From Myxococcaceae bacterium (GTDB lineage Bacteria; Myxococcota; Myxococcia; Myxococcales; Myxococcaceae): DNA of 32,231 nt. The notes under the pieces are model-generated. The model saw nothing but the letters and a program-made list of their open reading frames with translations. It did no database searches and had not been told where the DNA came from. Position numbers and translations under genes: made by a program. Of the stretch, positions 8,994-18,408 are shown piece by piece. Location: assembly GCA_022842905.1 (NCBI GenBank), contig JALHOS010000019.1, positions 5,651 to 37,881 of the forward strand, read 5' to 3'. Position 1 is the first letter of the stretch. The number at the start of each line of letters is the position of its first letter.

Positions 8994-10578
8994 GGCTGGA
9001 GCCCTCCGTGGGAATGTTGTCTTGGCGCGCGAGCGAAGCTTCCGCCGGCAGGCCCATGCTCTCGAAGGCCTTCTCGAGCTCCTTCTTGGCGAACGGGTGC
9101 AGCTTGGCTCGCCAGAAGGGATCGAACGAGTTGGGCGGCACGCTCCAGTCGCCCAGCTGGTGGAAGTACACCTTCGCCTTGGACACCGCGTACGCTTCGC
9201 CCTGCGGCGCCATGACCAGGTTCCACGACGAACCGCCGAGGGTGATGGTGGCCTGCCCGGACTCGTTGAGTTCCCACGGGCGCTGCGTGTTCGCCCGGCC
9301 CATGAGCTTGAGCGGCTGCTGCATGCCGCCGTAGACGGACGGCTGGTTGTACGCGAGGCCCTTCTCGTTGGTGAGGTTGAAGTTCACGAAGCAGGCGTGC
9401 TGGTCCTCGCAGGACGTGCCGTAGTAGCCGCTGGGGCCCCCTCGCCCCGAACTCAGTCGCGTCGGCCCGACCACCCCTTCCCACCCGCCGATGATCTGGT
9501 CCGGGTGGCCCCACTGGATCGTGAGCTGGCCGAGCAGCTCCGCGCCGACCTCCCCCGTGCCGACGATCTCGCCCCCTGCCTCCTCGAGGAACGCGCGGGT
9601 GCGATTGCGATCCGGCACGTAGAGCCACAAGCCCGACCCCTGGATCGCCATTTGCCGGTTGGGGTTGCGAATGACATGAGCGTTGGGCCCGTTGGTGTAC
9701 TGCCGGTCGGCGAGGTGCGGCGGCCGCCCAGCCATGGTGCCGTAGCCCCGGGCCAGGTTCGGCCGGGCGCCGTACACGACGTTCGCCATGATCGCGTCGC
9801 GGTCTTGGTACCGCGCGGGGATCGGCTTCTGCTTGTCGGGGTGAAAGAGGTAGCGGCACCCGTCGCCGTAGCCCCGGCCGTCGGCTCCGTTCCCTTCGAA
9901 CGCGCAGGCGAAGGCGCCGCGGCTGGCCTTGGCCCCCAGGTTCCGGTCGTTGGTGGAGTGTGGCGCGTTGTGCTCCTTGAGCTTGGCGAACAGCGAGTCC
10001 GCGCCGCCGCTGCCGTCGAGCTCCCGCATGGTCCAACGAACCAGGGCCGTCTGGTCGGCGGACAGCTGATCGGTCATGGCCTGGAGGCTGCCGACGGCGT
10101 CCCGCCACTTCCCGCCGGCCTGCCCGCCCGCCGAGCGCACGCGCTGCGCTTCACGGTCGTACTCCTCGGCGATCCGCAGCGCGGTCGCGGAGTGCACGCA
10201 GTGAATCGGCTCGTCGCAGGGGTTCGACGTGCCGTCGTAGCCCTTGTCCGACTCCATGCCGGCGATCGACCGGAACGCGTCGGCGCTGCGCTCGAGCTGC
10301 TCGGCCAGGTGCTCGACGATCGTCGCGTACACGTGCAGCGACATCTCCGCGGCGATCACCGACGCGATCGACCGGTTCAGGTGCGCCACCGAGTTGAGCG
10401 TGCGCGCTTCGAGCACTCCGAGCGAGAACGCGAGCGAGTCTGACGCCGACTGGAGGCGGATCTTCTCGTGCACCGCGTTGCCGATGTTGAAGCTGATCAT
10501 CACGGTCGCGGCCATGATGAGCAGCGCCCCGACCCCCATCACCAACGCTTGGCCTCGGCGAGTCGGCTTCATGGTCAT
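8983..10578 (-). CDS. TadG-like large envelope protein
   Basis: A 531-residue protein starting at the ATG at 10578 that overlaps the previous stop (ATGA). The N-terminus PTRRGQALVMGVGALLIMAA resembles TadG/TadE pseudopilins: a basic stretch, Gly-Gln-Ala, then a hydrophobic helix (about 9-32), followed by NAVHEKIRLQSASDSLAFSLG, a typical TadG-like ADSAALA-type segment where the helix exits the membrane. The rest is a long ectodomain with a helical first part (about 45-200) and a Gly/Asn/aromatic-rich part containing six cysteines. There is no von Willebrand domain, which canonical TadG often has. It is translationally coupled to both neighbours. The function is inferred to be surface assembly together with the two TadE-like proteins. 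Confidence 0.82.
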   Translation of the reverse strand: MTMKPTRRGQALVMGVGALLIMAATVMISFNIGNAVHEKIRLQSASDSLAFSLGVLEARTLNSVAHLNRSIASVIAAEMSLHVYATIVEHLAEQLERSADAFRSIAGMESDKGYDGTSNPCDEPIHCVHSATALRIAEEYDREAQRVRSAGGQAGGKWRDAVGSLQAMTDQLSADQTALVRWTMRELDGSGGADSLFAKLKEHNAPHSTNDRNLGAKASRGAFACAFEGNGADGRGYGDGCRYLFHPDKQKPIPARYQDRDAIMANVVYGARPNLARGYGTMAGRPPHLADRQYTNGPNAHVIRNPNRQMAIQGSGLWLYVPDRNRTRAFLEEAGGEIVGTGEVGAELLGQLTIQWGHPDQIIGGWEGVVGPTRLSSGRGGPSGYYGTSCEDQHACFVNFNLTNEKGLAYNQPSVYGGMQQPLKLMGRANTQRPWELNESGQATITLGGSSWNLVMAPQGEAYAVSKAKVYFHQLGDWSVPPNSFDPFWRAKLHPFAKKELEKAFESMGLPAEASLARQDNIPTEGSSHAE

Positions 10579-11468
10579 TCCCCCTTCTTCCAGGGCACCA
10601 CGCAGAAGTTCTTGGTCGGCAGCATGCCCAGGGTCGGGTTCGAATGCATGCGCATGAGGTAGGACGCGCGGATCGGCAGCACGTACTTGTTGGCGCGGGC
10701 CAGGTTGATGAGTTCCTCGAGCGTGCGCTGCCGCGAGCCGTTCTCCCGCTCGTTGTACATCTCGGTCAGGCTCCCGCCGCTGTCCTGGCGGATCTGCTCG
10801 CGCGTCTTGCGGCCCATGCGCAGCGTCTGCAGCAGGTTGGGGTCTTCCTTGCCGTACACCATCCACCACAGGGCGCCGTTCACGAAGGGGATCAGCATGC
10901 GGTAGTAGAACGTCACCTGCACGCTGAGCCGACTGCGATCGAACTCGCCGCCCGCCCAGCTGAAGCGCCCGACGCCGAAGTTCGCGTCGGAGTTGGGGTC
11001 GTCGAAGTCCACGCGCACGTCGGTGTGCTGGCGCAGCGGTCCGCAGATCGTCACGTCGACGAGCGGAATGCCGCCGGGGTACTGCGCGGCCTTCGACCGC
11101 ATGCGCGCCCAGTTGCTCGCGTAGCCCGCGGCGTCGGTGGCCACGTAGAACCCGTCACCGTCGAGCTGGCCGGCGACGGGCATGAGCACGGCGAGCGCCG
11201 CGTCCTTCATGACCTGCTTGTCCGCGCCGTACAGCGCGCCAGACCGCACGGCCTTGTACGCCGCGTACTTGGTCAGCAGCCGCGCCTGGTGCAGCAAGGA
11301 CAGCTGCAGGATCCCCAACGTCAGGAAGACGAACAGCGGCATGACCAGCGCCGTCTCGACGGCCGCCTGCCCGGCCTCGCGCGCGAGCCCCCGAACGCCA
11401 CGACCTGTGCGAGCCCGAGCGGAAGCCATGCCCGCGGTCATCCTCGCACGCAGCTTCTCCCTGCCCAT
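10575..11468 (-). CDS. TadE-like pseudopilin-type protein
   Basis: About 297 residues. A basic Arg-rich leader precedes EAGQAAVETALVMPLFVFLT, a clear TadE signature with Gly-Gln-Ala-Ala-Val-Glu-Thr at the head of the single hydrophobic helix (about 36-60). The ectodomain starts HQARLLTKYAAYKAVRSGAL, matching TadE-family post-membrane helices, and ends in a basic C-terminal half. Three in-frame starts are possible (11468, 11441, 11429) and none has an ideal ribosome site; the longest is reported. The upstream FHA gene ends 58 bases before. The stop overlaps the next ATG (ATGA), so the gene is coupled to the TadG-like gene. Cleavage by a prepilin peptidase is known for TadE in Tad systems and is inferred here. 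Confidence 0.85.
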   Translation of the reverse strand: MGREKLRARMTAGMASARARTGRGVRGLAREAGQAAVETALVMPLFVFLTLGILQLSLLHQARLLTKYAAYKAVRSGALYGADKQVMKDAALAVLMPVAGQLDGDGFYVATDAAGYASNWARMRSKAAQYPGGIPLVDVTICGPLRQHTDVRVDFDDPNSDANFGVGRFSWAGGEFDRSRLSVQVTFYYRMLIPFVNGALWWMVYGKEDPNLLQTLRMGRKTREQIRQDSGGSLTEMYNERENGSRQRTLEELINLARANKYVLPIRASYLMRMHSNPTLGMLPTKNFCVVPWKKGE

Positions 11469-11526
11469 CGGATAGCTGGACGCAGCCTTCGACTCGTCGA
11501 CTGCGCGCACAGCCGGCGCCCAACGC

Positions 11527-13293
<1,767 letters not shown>

Positions 13294-13364
13294 GCGCCAA
13301 GGGGAATACAGGCCGCCCCTCGGGTCAAGCGTCATGACCGGGGGCGTGCTACGGGGCCGCCCGC

Positions 13365-14096
13365 ATGCGCACCACACTCGGCACGCTCGACACCCACGTC
13401 TTCCAGGCCGAGCGCGGGCCCCCGTCGCTGGCCGTCGTGCTCTGCCATGGCTACGGCGCGCCGGGAGACGACTTGGTCGACCTGGGCGCCGCGCTGGTGC
13501 AGCAGCGTCCGGAGCTGTCGGCCGTGCGCTTCTTCTTCCCGGCGGCGCCGCTCGAGCTCGACTTGGGCTTCGGCGACAGCCGCGCGTGGTGGCCGATCGA
13601 CATGGCCAAGCTCGTCGCCGCTCAGGCCGGCGGGCCAGACGCGCTCCGGGCGTTCCGCAACGAAGAGCCAGTCGGGTTGCCCGACGCGCGCAAGGCGCTG
13701 CTGCGCTTGGTCGACGCGGTGCTGCGCTCCACGCAGCCGGACTTGAGCCCCGCGCAGCTGGTGCTCGGCGGCTTTTCCCAAGGCGCCATGTTGGCCTGCG
13801 ACGTGGCGCTGCGCCTCGAAGACGCGCCGGCCGGCCTCGCCCTGCTGTCGGGCACGTTGCTGACCGAGCCGGTGTGGAAGGAGAAGGCGCTCAGGCGCGC
13901 GGGGCTGCCCGTGTTCCAGTCGCACGGCCGGCTCGATCCGATCCTCCCGTTCGAGGGCGCCGAGGCGCTGCGCAACCTGCTGCGCGAGGCTGGGCTCGCC
14001 GTGACCTTCGTCCCCTTCGACGACGGGCACACCATTCCGCGGCCCGCCTTCACCGGGTTGGCGGACTTCTTGGTGGCGCGGCTGCCGAAGAAGTGA
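13365..14096 (+). CDS. Carboxylesterase/phospholipase-type alpha/beta hydrolase
   Basis: A 243-residue serine hydrolase of the carboxylesterase/lysophospholipase (PF02230-type) family. The nucleophile elbow GFSQGAM places Ser138, with Asp191 in HGRLDPILPF and His222 in DDGHTIP, completing the triad. The oxyanion segment LCHGYGAPGDD is at 27-36, and the length equals the family norm. No signal peptide is seen, so it is probably cytoplasmic. Substrates in the family include short acyl esters and lysophospholipids; which applies here cannot be read. It diverges from the FHA gene with about 70 bases between. The next gene downstream is convergent and ends 10 bases away. Confidence 0.9.
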   Translation: MRTTLGTLDTHVFQAERGPPSLAVVLCHGYGAPGDDLVDLGAALVQQRPELSAVRFFFPAAPLELDLGFGDSRAWWPIDMAKLVAAQAGGPDALRAFRNEEPVGLPDARKALLRLVDAVLRSTQPDLSPAQLVLGGFSQGAMLACDVALRLEDAPAGLALLSGTLLTEPVWKEKALRRAGLPVFQSHGRLDPILPFEGAEALRNLLREAGLAVTFVPFDDGHTIPRPAFTGLADFLVARLPKK

Positions 14097-14106
14097 CGCA
14101 GCGGCT

Positions 14107-14328
14107 TCAGCGCTTGGCCGGTGCAGCGTCGAGCTCGGCGGAGCCGCGCTCTTCTTGGTGCTGCTTGGGGTTGGTCCCCCAGGTGAAGTCGGCGGGCACC
14201 TTGCCGCCACCTTGACGGCCGCTCACCCACTCCTGCGTCTGGTGGATGATGTCCGCGCCGCTCGGCGGCTTGGCCTTGAACGGCACCGGCGCCTTCTTCG
14301 GATCGACGGGCTTGTTGGAAGAACCCAT
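14107..14328 (-). CDS. Small protein of unknown function, 73 residues
   Basis: The ATG at 14328 opens 73 codons (GSSNKPVDPKKAPVPFKAKP...). It is Lys/Pro-rich at the start, carries DIIHQTQEWV in the middle and has no signal peptide or membrane helix. GC-rich third positions agree with real coding. A longer upstream reading without a good start exists but lacks coding character. It diverges from the acyltransferase gene, with 56 bases between the starts, and ends against the hydrolase gene. No family is recognised. Confidence 0.6.
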   Translation of the reverse strand: MGSSNKPVDPKKAPVPFKAKPPSGADIIHQTQEWVSGRQGGGKVPADFTWGTNPKQHQEERGSAELDAAPAKR

Positions 14329-14384
14329 GGCCGGCTCGGTGTAACCACTTTCGGGGCGCGCTGCTACCGCTAGCATGCGCCTCC

Positions 14385-15440
14385 GTGAGCGACAGCCGCA
14401 TCCGCGCGTTCGACTGGCTCCGCGGCCTGGCGGTCCTGGTGATGATTCAGACGCACGCGCTCGAGCTGCTCCGCGCGGACCTCGCGAAGGGCACGGTCTA
14501 CGGCTGGGTGCAGCGGCTCGACGGGCTGGTGGCACCGAGCTTCTTGCTGACGGCGGGGTTCGCGCTGGGGCTCGTGTCGCTGCGCGCGCAGGACCGGCTG
14601 GCCCAGGCGAAGAAGAACCTCTGGCGCATCGGCGAAGTCCTGCTCGTGGCCAGCTGGGTCAACGCGGCGTGGTTTCCGGTGTTTCGGGAGCCTCGGTGGC
14701 TCCTGCGCCTCGACATTCTCCACTGTGTGGGGCTCTCGCTGCTCGCCACGCTCGGGCTGCTGACGCTGCTGCGGCGCTGGCCGGCGTGGTCGCTGGCCGC
14801 GAGCCTGGCCGTCGGCCTGGCGGTGTTCTTCGTGGCGCCGCTGCTCGAAGGCGTGCCGCAGCCGTGGGCCGCGTGGGTCAGCGCGAAAGGTGGAGGGCTG
14901 TTCCCGCTCGCGCCGTGGGCCGGCTACGTGTTCAGCGGCGCGGTGATCGGCGGCCTCGCGGCGCTGCGCCCGAGCTGGCTGGGGCGCGTCCTCTGGGGCG
15001 CGCTGGTGGTTGCGTTCGCAGGCTGGGCCGCCACCGAGCCGCTGCGCGCGCTCTACCCGGCGCACGACTTCTGGGTGACCAACCCGGCGAACACGGCGCA
15101 GCGGCTGGTGTTCGTGTTGGGCACCGTGCTCGTGTTTCGCGGCGTGGAGCGATCGCGACCCGCGTGGGCGCAGACGCGGGTGGGTGCCTTTCTGACGACG
15201 TTCGGCACGTCGAGCCTCTCGGCGTACTTCTTCCACGAAATGTTGCTCTTCTACCCGACGCTGGGCTTCCTCTCGTTCGCCAAGTGGTGGCGCGGAAAGC
15301 TCGACTGGGCGGAGCTGGCCGCGGCGTTGGTCGCGCTCTGGGCGCTCACGTACGCCTGCGTTCAGCTGTGGGCGCGCTGGGAACCGGCCGTGCGCCAGGC
15401 GCTCGCCAGGGCGGTTGGGGGTCGGCCCGGGCAAGAGTAG
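14385..15440 (+). CDS. Multi-span membrane acyltransferase (HGSNAT-like)
   Basis: A 351-residue integral membrane protein beginning at GTG 14385. The N-terminal segment RAFDWLRGLAVLVMIQTHAL (7-26) is the signature of the heparan-alpha-glucosaminide N-acetyltransferase-like family (DUF1624/PF07786): Arg-x-Phe-Asp-x-Leu-Arg-Gly plus the membrane His. DILHCVGLSLL near 110 is the second conserved segment. About eight to ten hydrophobic helices alternate with Arg/Trp-rich loops, as expected for this family, which transfers acyl groups from the cytoplasmic to the outer face. The acceptor, possibly a surface sugar, is unknown. No operon partner lies downstream: 371 gene-free bases follow. Confidence 0.85.
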   Translation: MSDSRIRAFDWLRGLAVLVMIQTHALELLRADLAKGTVYGWVQRLDGLVAPSFLLTAGFALGLVSLRAQDRLAQAKKNLWRIGEVLLVASWVNAAWFPVFREPRWLLRLDILHCVGLSLLATLGLLTLLRRWPAWSLAASLAVGLAVFFVAPLLEGVPQPWAAWVSAKGGGLFPLAPWAGYVFSGAVIGGLAALRPSWLGRVLWGALVVAFAGWAATEPLRALYPAHDFWVTNPANTAQRLVFVLGTVLVFRGVERSRPAWAQTRVGAFLTTFGTSSLSAYFFHEMLLFYPTLGFLSFAKWWRGKLDWAELAAALVALWALTYACVQLWARWEPAVRQALARAVGGRPGQE

Positions 15441-15811
15441 GGCCCGGCGGCGCCTCCGAACGGGTGGGGTCTCGCGTGCGGGGTCTCAGCTGAGGACGTC
15501 GGCGCTGACGACGTCGGCGTTGAGGCCGTCGGCGTCGAGAACGTCAGCGTCGAGGTCTTCGGCCGCCACGTCCTGTGGGTCGGCGGACCTTTGTGTCGGA
15601 TGCCATCTCTCGACGTGTCTCCGCGAAGTCGTGGGACCTCATTTTTCGGCCGCGCACCGAAGCCGCCCGCTGCAGGGTGTGGCGGCGCGCGTCGCTCGAG
15701 CCGGTGACGAGGAGCGCACGCCGCTCACGGCGCGCCCGAAGCCGCCCGCTCGTCGAATGTTCGGCTCAGCTGCGGCTCTCGGACGCGTCAAGAACCGCCC
15801 AGGCGCGGCGC
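15441..15811. other. Gene-free stretch between acyltransferase and envelope operon
   Basis: No convincing gene in 371 bases. The first half holds a 15-base tandem repeat (15492-15566). A 15-base exact direct repeat, CCGAAGCCGCCCGCT, occurs at 15657-15671 and 15736-15750. Reading frames here have poor codon use. The minus-strand frame across the tandem repeat encodes Ala-Asp-x-x-x units ending at a TGA (15486-15488), but it has no good start and is interrupted upstream. Confidence 0.6.
15492..15566. repeat. 15-base degenerate tandem repeat, five units
   Basis: Five consecutive units: GAGGACGTCGGCGCT, GACGACGTCGGCGTT, GAGGCCGTCGGCGTC, GAGAACGTCAGCGTC, GAGGTCTTCGGCCGC. The shared core is NNCGTCGGCGTN; the last unit is the most diverged. 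A 15-base period would give a pentapeptide repeat if translated (minus frame ADVLD/ADGLN/ADVVS/ADVLS), but no complete open frame with a start is present. It could be a decayed pentapeptide-repeat gene end or a simple tandem duplication. Confidence 0.7.
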
Positions 15812-17014
15812 TCACCGCGGCGGCAGCTCGCAGCGCAGCAGCCGCAAGCCCGTGCTCTCCCCGACCAGCAGCACCAGCTGGCCGTTCTCGAAGGTCGAGG
15901 CCACCGAGCTGCGCGGCTCGACGGAACACAACGCGTCGAGGCCATTGGGCGCCAACCGCGAATAGGGCTCGAACGAGGGTCCCGAGAGCGCGACCACCAG
16001 CGGCGGGTTGGCGGCGCCGCGGAGCACGACGGTCGACGCGACACAGTCCGCGCCACACCCAGCCAACGCCGACCACTCCAACGCCGGGAAGCCCGCCGTC
16101 AGCACGCCGTTGCTGCTCTGAGCGCCGGCCGGCACGGCTCGAAGCGCGCCGGTGTCCGAATTGCCGCCGCAGGCCTGCTCCTGACTCAACGCGTAGACCG
16201 TCCGTTCGTCGTGGGACCGCGCCGCCAACAGTCGGCTCACCGCCGCGCTGGTCGTTCCGACGACTCGGCTCCCGCCGTCGAGCGTCACCAGGCGCAGCGG
16301 CCCCTGGCAGGTGTTGGACGCGGTGACGAACCGGAACCCATCGGAGCCCTCGCTGGGCAAGTGTACCGCCGCCGTTTGGGTGTGCAGGCCCTCGGCGACC
16401 AGCGCGCCGAGCGAGGGTGGGCACCCGCCGTCCGAAACGCCGTAGACCAAGCTCCCCGCATCCGGGGTTGCCCGTACGATCGCCGTTGCCCCGGTCGGCG
16501 CGACGGCCACGTCGAAGCTGGCGCCCGCGGGCACGCCGTAGGACACGCCGGTGGTGCTCCGCCCCGAGAAGCAGGTCAGCGAGCTGCCGAGACGGGCCAG
16601 CACCGCCCACTCCGAGCCGGCCCCCGAGACGCGCAGCAGCTCGACGTTCCCGAGCGGCGCCGAGCCGATCGCGGTCCGCGTACCGTTCGGGCTCACCCGT
16701 GCGACGTTCACTCCCTGAAAGTCGCTGAAGGCGACCAACAGCCCGTCTTGAAGCGCCGCGAGGCCCACGTCGCCCACTCCGCCGTCGGACAACACCGTCA
16801 CGTCGCACCGCAGCCGAGGCACGCTGCTGCCGGGGCAGCGCGGGCCTCCGTCGTAGTCGCCGGGCGGGAGTCCCGCGTCGAGCTGGCCGCCGTCCTGAAG
16901 CCCACCGTCGGCCGGGCCCGCATCGACTTCGCGCAGCAGCCGCGCGAGCTCCCCGTCGACCACGAGGGAGCAGGAGCTCGAGAGCCACAGCGCGAACAGC
17001 ACCAGCCGCTTCAT
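15812..17014 (-). CDS. Secreted or lipid-anchored protein of unknown function
   Basis: A 400-residue protein with an N-terminal signal MKRLVLFALWLSSSCS. Cys15 follows the hydrophobic core, but the residues before it (SSS) are not a textbook lipobox, so lipidation is uncertain. Residues about 30-58 are an Asp/Gly-rich low-complexity linker (DAGPADGGLQDGG), followed by a beta-rich repetitive domain, possibly a propeller, with scattered Cys pairs (SDGGCPPS, ACGGN, GCGADC). This looks like the myxobacterial class of secreted Asp/Gly-linker proteins. The ATG at 17014 overlaps the stop of the upstream gene (ATGA), so the two genes are coupled. No enzymatic motif is seen. Confidence 0.8.
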   Translation of the reverse strand: MKRLVLFALWLSSSCSLVVDGELARLLREVDAGPADGGLQDGGQLDAGLPPGDYDGGPRCPGSSVPRLRCDVTVLSDGGVGDVGLAALQDGLLVAFSDFQGVNVARVSPNGTRTAIGSAPLGNVELLRVSGAGSEWAVLARLGSSLTCFSGRSTTGVSYGVPAGASFDVAVAPTGATAIVRATPDAGSLVYGVSDGGCPPSLGALVAEGLHTQTAAVHLPSEGSDGFRFVTASNTCQGPLRLVTLDGGSRVVGTTSAAVSRLLAARSHDERTVYALSQEQACGGNSDTGALRAVPAGAQSSNGVLTAGFPALEWSALAGCGADCVASTVVLRGAANPPLVVALSGPSFEPYSRLAPNGLDALCSVEPRSSVASTFENGQLVLLVGESTGLRLLRCELPPR

Positions 17015-17799
17015 GGCTTCACCTGGGCCGCCGCCCGAGGTTGCAGCAACAACCAGACGACACCGACGATGCCGGTGACGCTCGCGCCCACGAAGAAGCC
17101 GTCGGCGACGTTGGCCTTGGTGCGCGCCGAAGCCGCGGCGGCGTTGTCTTCCGGGCCCGCCTTGAGCGACGCGCCGTAGACGCCGACGTCACCCAACGAG
17201 AGCGCCCCGAGGATCGCGCCCACCACCGCCAGCGCCCCAGCGGCCATGAGCACGAACCAGCCCGGGGAGAGCTTGAGCGGCGGCGGAGCAGTCGAGGTCG
17301 CTGGCGCCAGCGCCGCGGCGGACGGCGGCGGAGGGAAGAGCTTGGCCAGCATGGCCGTCGCGGCGGCGATCAGCTCACCTTCCTTCTCGAGCGTCGCCGT
17401 GTCCCGCCCGAGCGCCACCCCGCGCACGGTGTCATACGCGCGCAACGTCAACACGAAGGTGTCGCCGAGCTTGCCGAGGGACCCCGAGACGAGCACTTCG
17501 GAGCCGAGCGCCGCGCCGATCTCCGCCATGCAGCTGGCTTCCTCGGAGCAGCCGAGCAGCGCCTTCTGTCGCTCGAAGCCCAACATCGACGCGATGTCGG
17601 ACGACGAGAGCACCTGCAGCCAGCTGCGGCGAGACAGGTCCGTCGCGACGACGTCGCTGAGCACGCCGGCGATCGGCTGGAGCGCGTTTCCTTGCGCCTC
17701 GAGGGCCAGGACCGCGACCTTCTTCTTCCCTTCCGACGGCTCAGCCGCGACGGCGATTGGCGCCGCGACGAGCACCAGGACCCAGACGAACGTGCGCAC
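17011..17799 (-). CDS. TolB/CsgG-like domain protein with two membrane helices
   Basis: A 262-residue protein with signal peptide MRTFVWVLVLVAAPIAVAAEP (about 1-20). The periplasmic domain (about 27-155) begins KKVAVLALEAQGN and carries EIGAALGSEVLVSGSLGKLG and VLTLRAYDTVRG, matching the nucleotide-independent TolB-like/FlgO/CsgG N-domain used by many myxobacterial envelope proteins to detect or assemble around partners. Two hydrophobic segments follow (about 178-200 and 236-253), separated by a polar stretch, so the C-terminal part is membrane-embedded after a Pro/Ala linker. The start is a GTG with AGGG nine bases upstream. It is coupled to the following secreted protein gene. Exact function is unknown. 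Confidence 0.78.
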   Translation of the reverse strand: MRTFVWVLVLVAAPIAVAAEPSEGKKKVAVLALEAQGNALQPIAGVLSDVVATDLSRRSWLQVLSSSDIASMLGFERQKALLGCSEEASCMAEIGAALGSEVLVSGSLGKLGDTFVLTLRAYDTVRGVALGRDTATLEKEGELIAAATAMLAKLFPPPPSAAALAPATSTAPPPLKLSPGWFVLMAAGALAVVGAILGALSLGDVGVYGASLKAGPEDNAAAASARTKANVADGFFVGASVTGIVGVVWLLLQPRAAAQVKP

Positions 17800-17858
17800 C
17801 CTCGGACCCTACAGGAATGCGTCGAAAACGCCCGCCTGGAGCGCGCCCGCCGGCTGCT

Positions 17859-18383
17859 TCACTGCTTGGGGAGCACCGCTTCGATCACCTTCTTCATGTC
17901 GTCGGACATGGGGTCCACCTTCGACGGGAGGTGCGCGACGACCTTGCCGTCCGGCGCGACGACGAACTTGTTGAAGTTCCACGCGACCTCGCCGCCGTTC
18001 TCCTTGAGCCCGGTGAGGTGCTTGTAGAGCGGGTGCGCACCGTCGCCCTTGACCGTCAGCTTCGCGAAGAGCGGGAAGGTCGTCTTGTACTTGAGCTCGC
18101 AGAAGCTCTTGATCTCCGAGTTCGAGCCGGGCTCCTGGCCGCCGAAGTCGTTCGACGGGAAGGCGAGCACTTCGAGTCCCTTGGCCTTGTACGCCTGGTA
18201 GAGCTGCTCGAGGCCCTTGTACTGCGGCGTGTAGCCGCACTGGCTGGCGGTGTTGACGATGACGAGCGCCTTGCCCTTGTACTGGGACAGCGCGACGTCC
18301 TTTCCGTCGATCGTCTTCACCTGAACGTCGTGCACGGTCATGGGAGCTCCAGAGAGGGTCAGCGCAAGCAGGGTGGTCAGCAT
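17859..18383 (-). CDS. Glutathione peroxidase, probably exported
   Basis: A 174-residue thiol peroxidase of the glutathione peroxidase family, which reduces peroxides using glutathione or thioredoxin. The active site is complete in the Cys form: Cys49 in NTASQCGYTPQY, Gln83 in FPSNDFGGQEPG, and Trp135-Asn136 in WNFNKF. The N-terminus MLTTLLALTLSGAP is short and hydrophobic and could be a signal peptide, though it lacks a basic start; an internal ATG at 18341 would remove it. Length from that ATG (160 residues) is the usual cytoplasmic size, so the extra 14 residues favour export. It lies 59 bases downstream of the TolB-like gene's start on the other side of a short gap, with the same strand orientation. 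Confidence 0.92.
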   Translation of the reverse strand: MLTTLLALTLSGAPMTVHDVQVKTIDGKDVALSQYKGKALVIVNTASQCGYTPQYKGLEQLYQAYKAKGLEVLAFPSNDFGGQEPGSNSEIKSFCELKYKTTFPLFAKLTVKGDGAHPLYKHLTGLKENGGEVAWNFNKFVVAPDGKVVAHLPSKVDPMSDDMKKVIEAVLPKQ

Positions 18384-18408
18384 GGTGGCGCTTCGTAACG
18401 ACGGCGCT

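Noticed and set aside
13294-13335. ATG at 13335 as the FHA protein start
   Set aside because: The added codons (CTT, AGG, TAT, CCT) are rare in this genome and have no domain role, while the GTG at 13293 starts just before the FHA fold.
15486-15566. A pentapeptide-repeat protein gene ending at 15486 on the minus strand
   Set aside because: The repeat frame has no start codon with a ribosome site, is closed upstream by a TGA, and gives at most about 26 residues from an internal GTG; treated as a repeat only.
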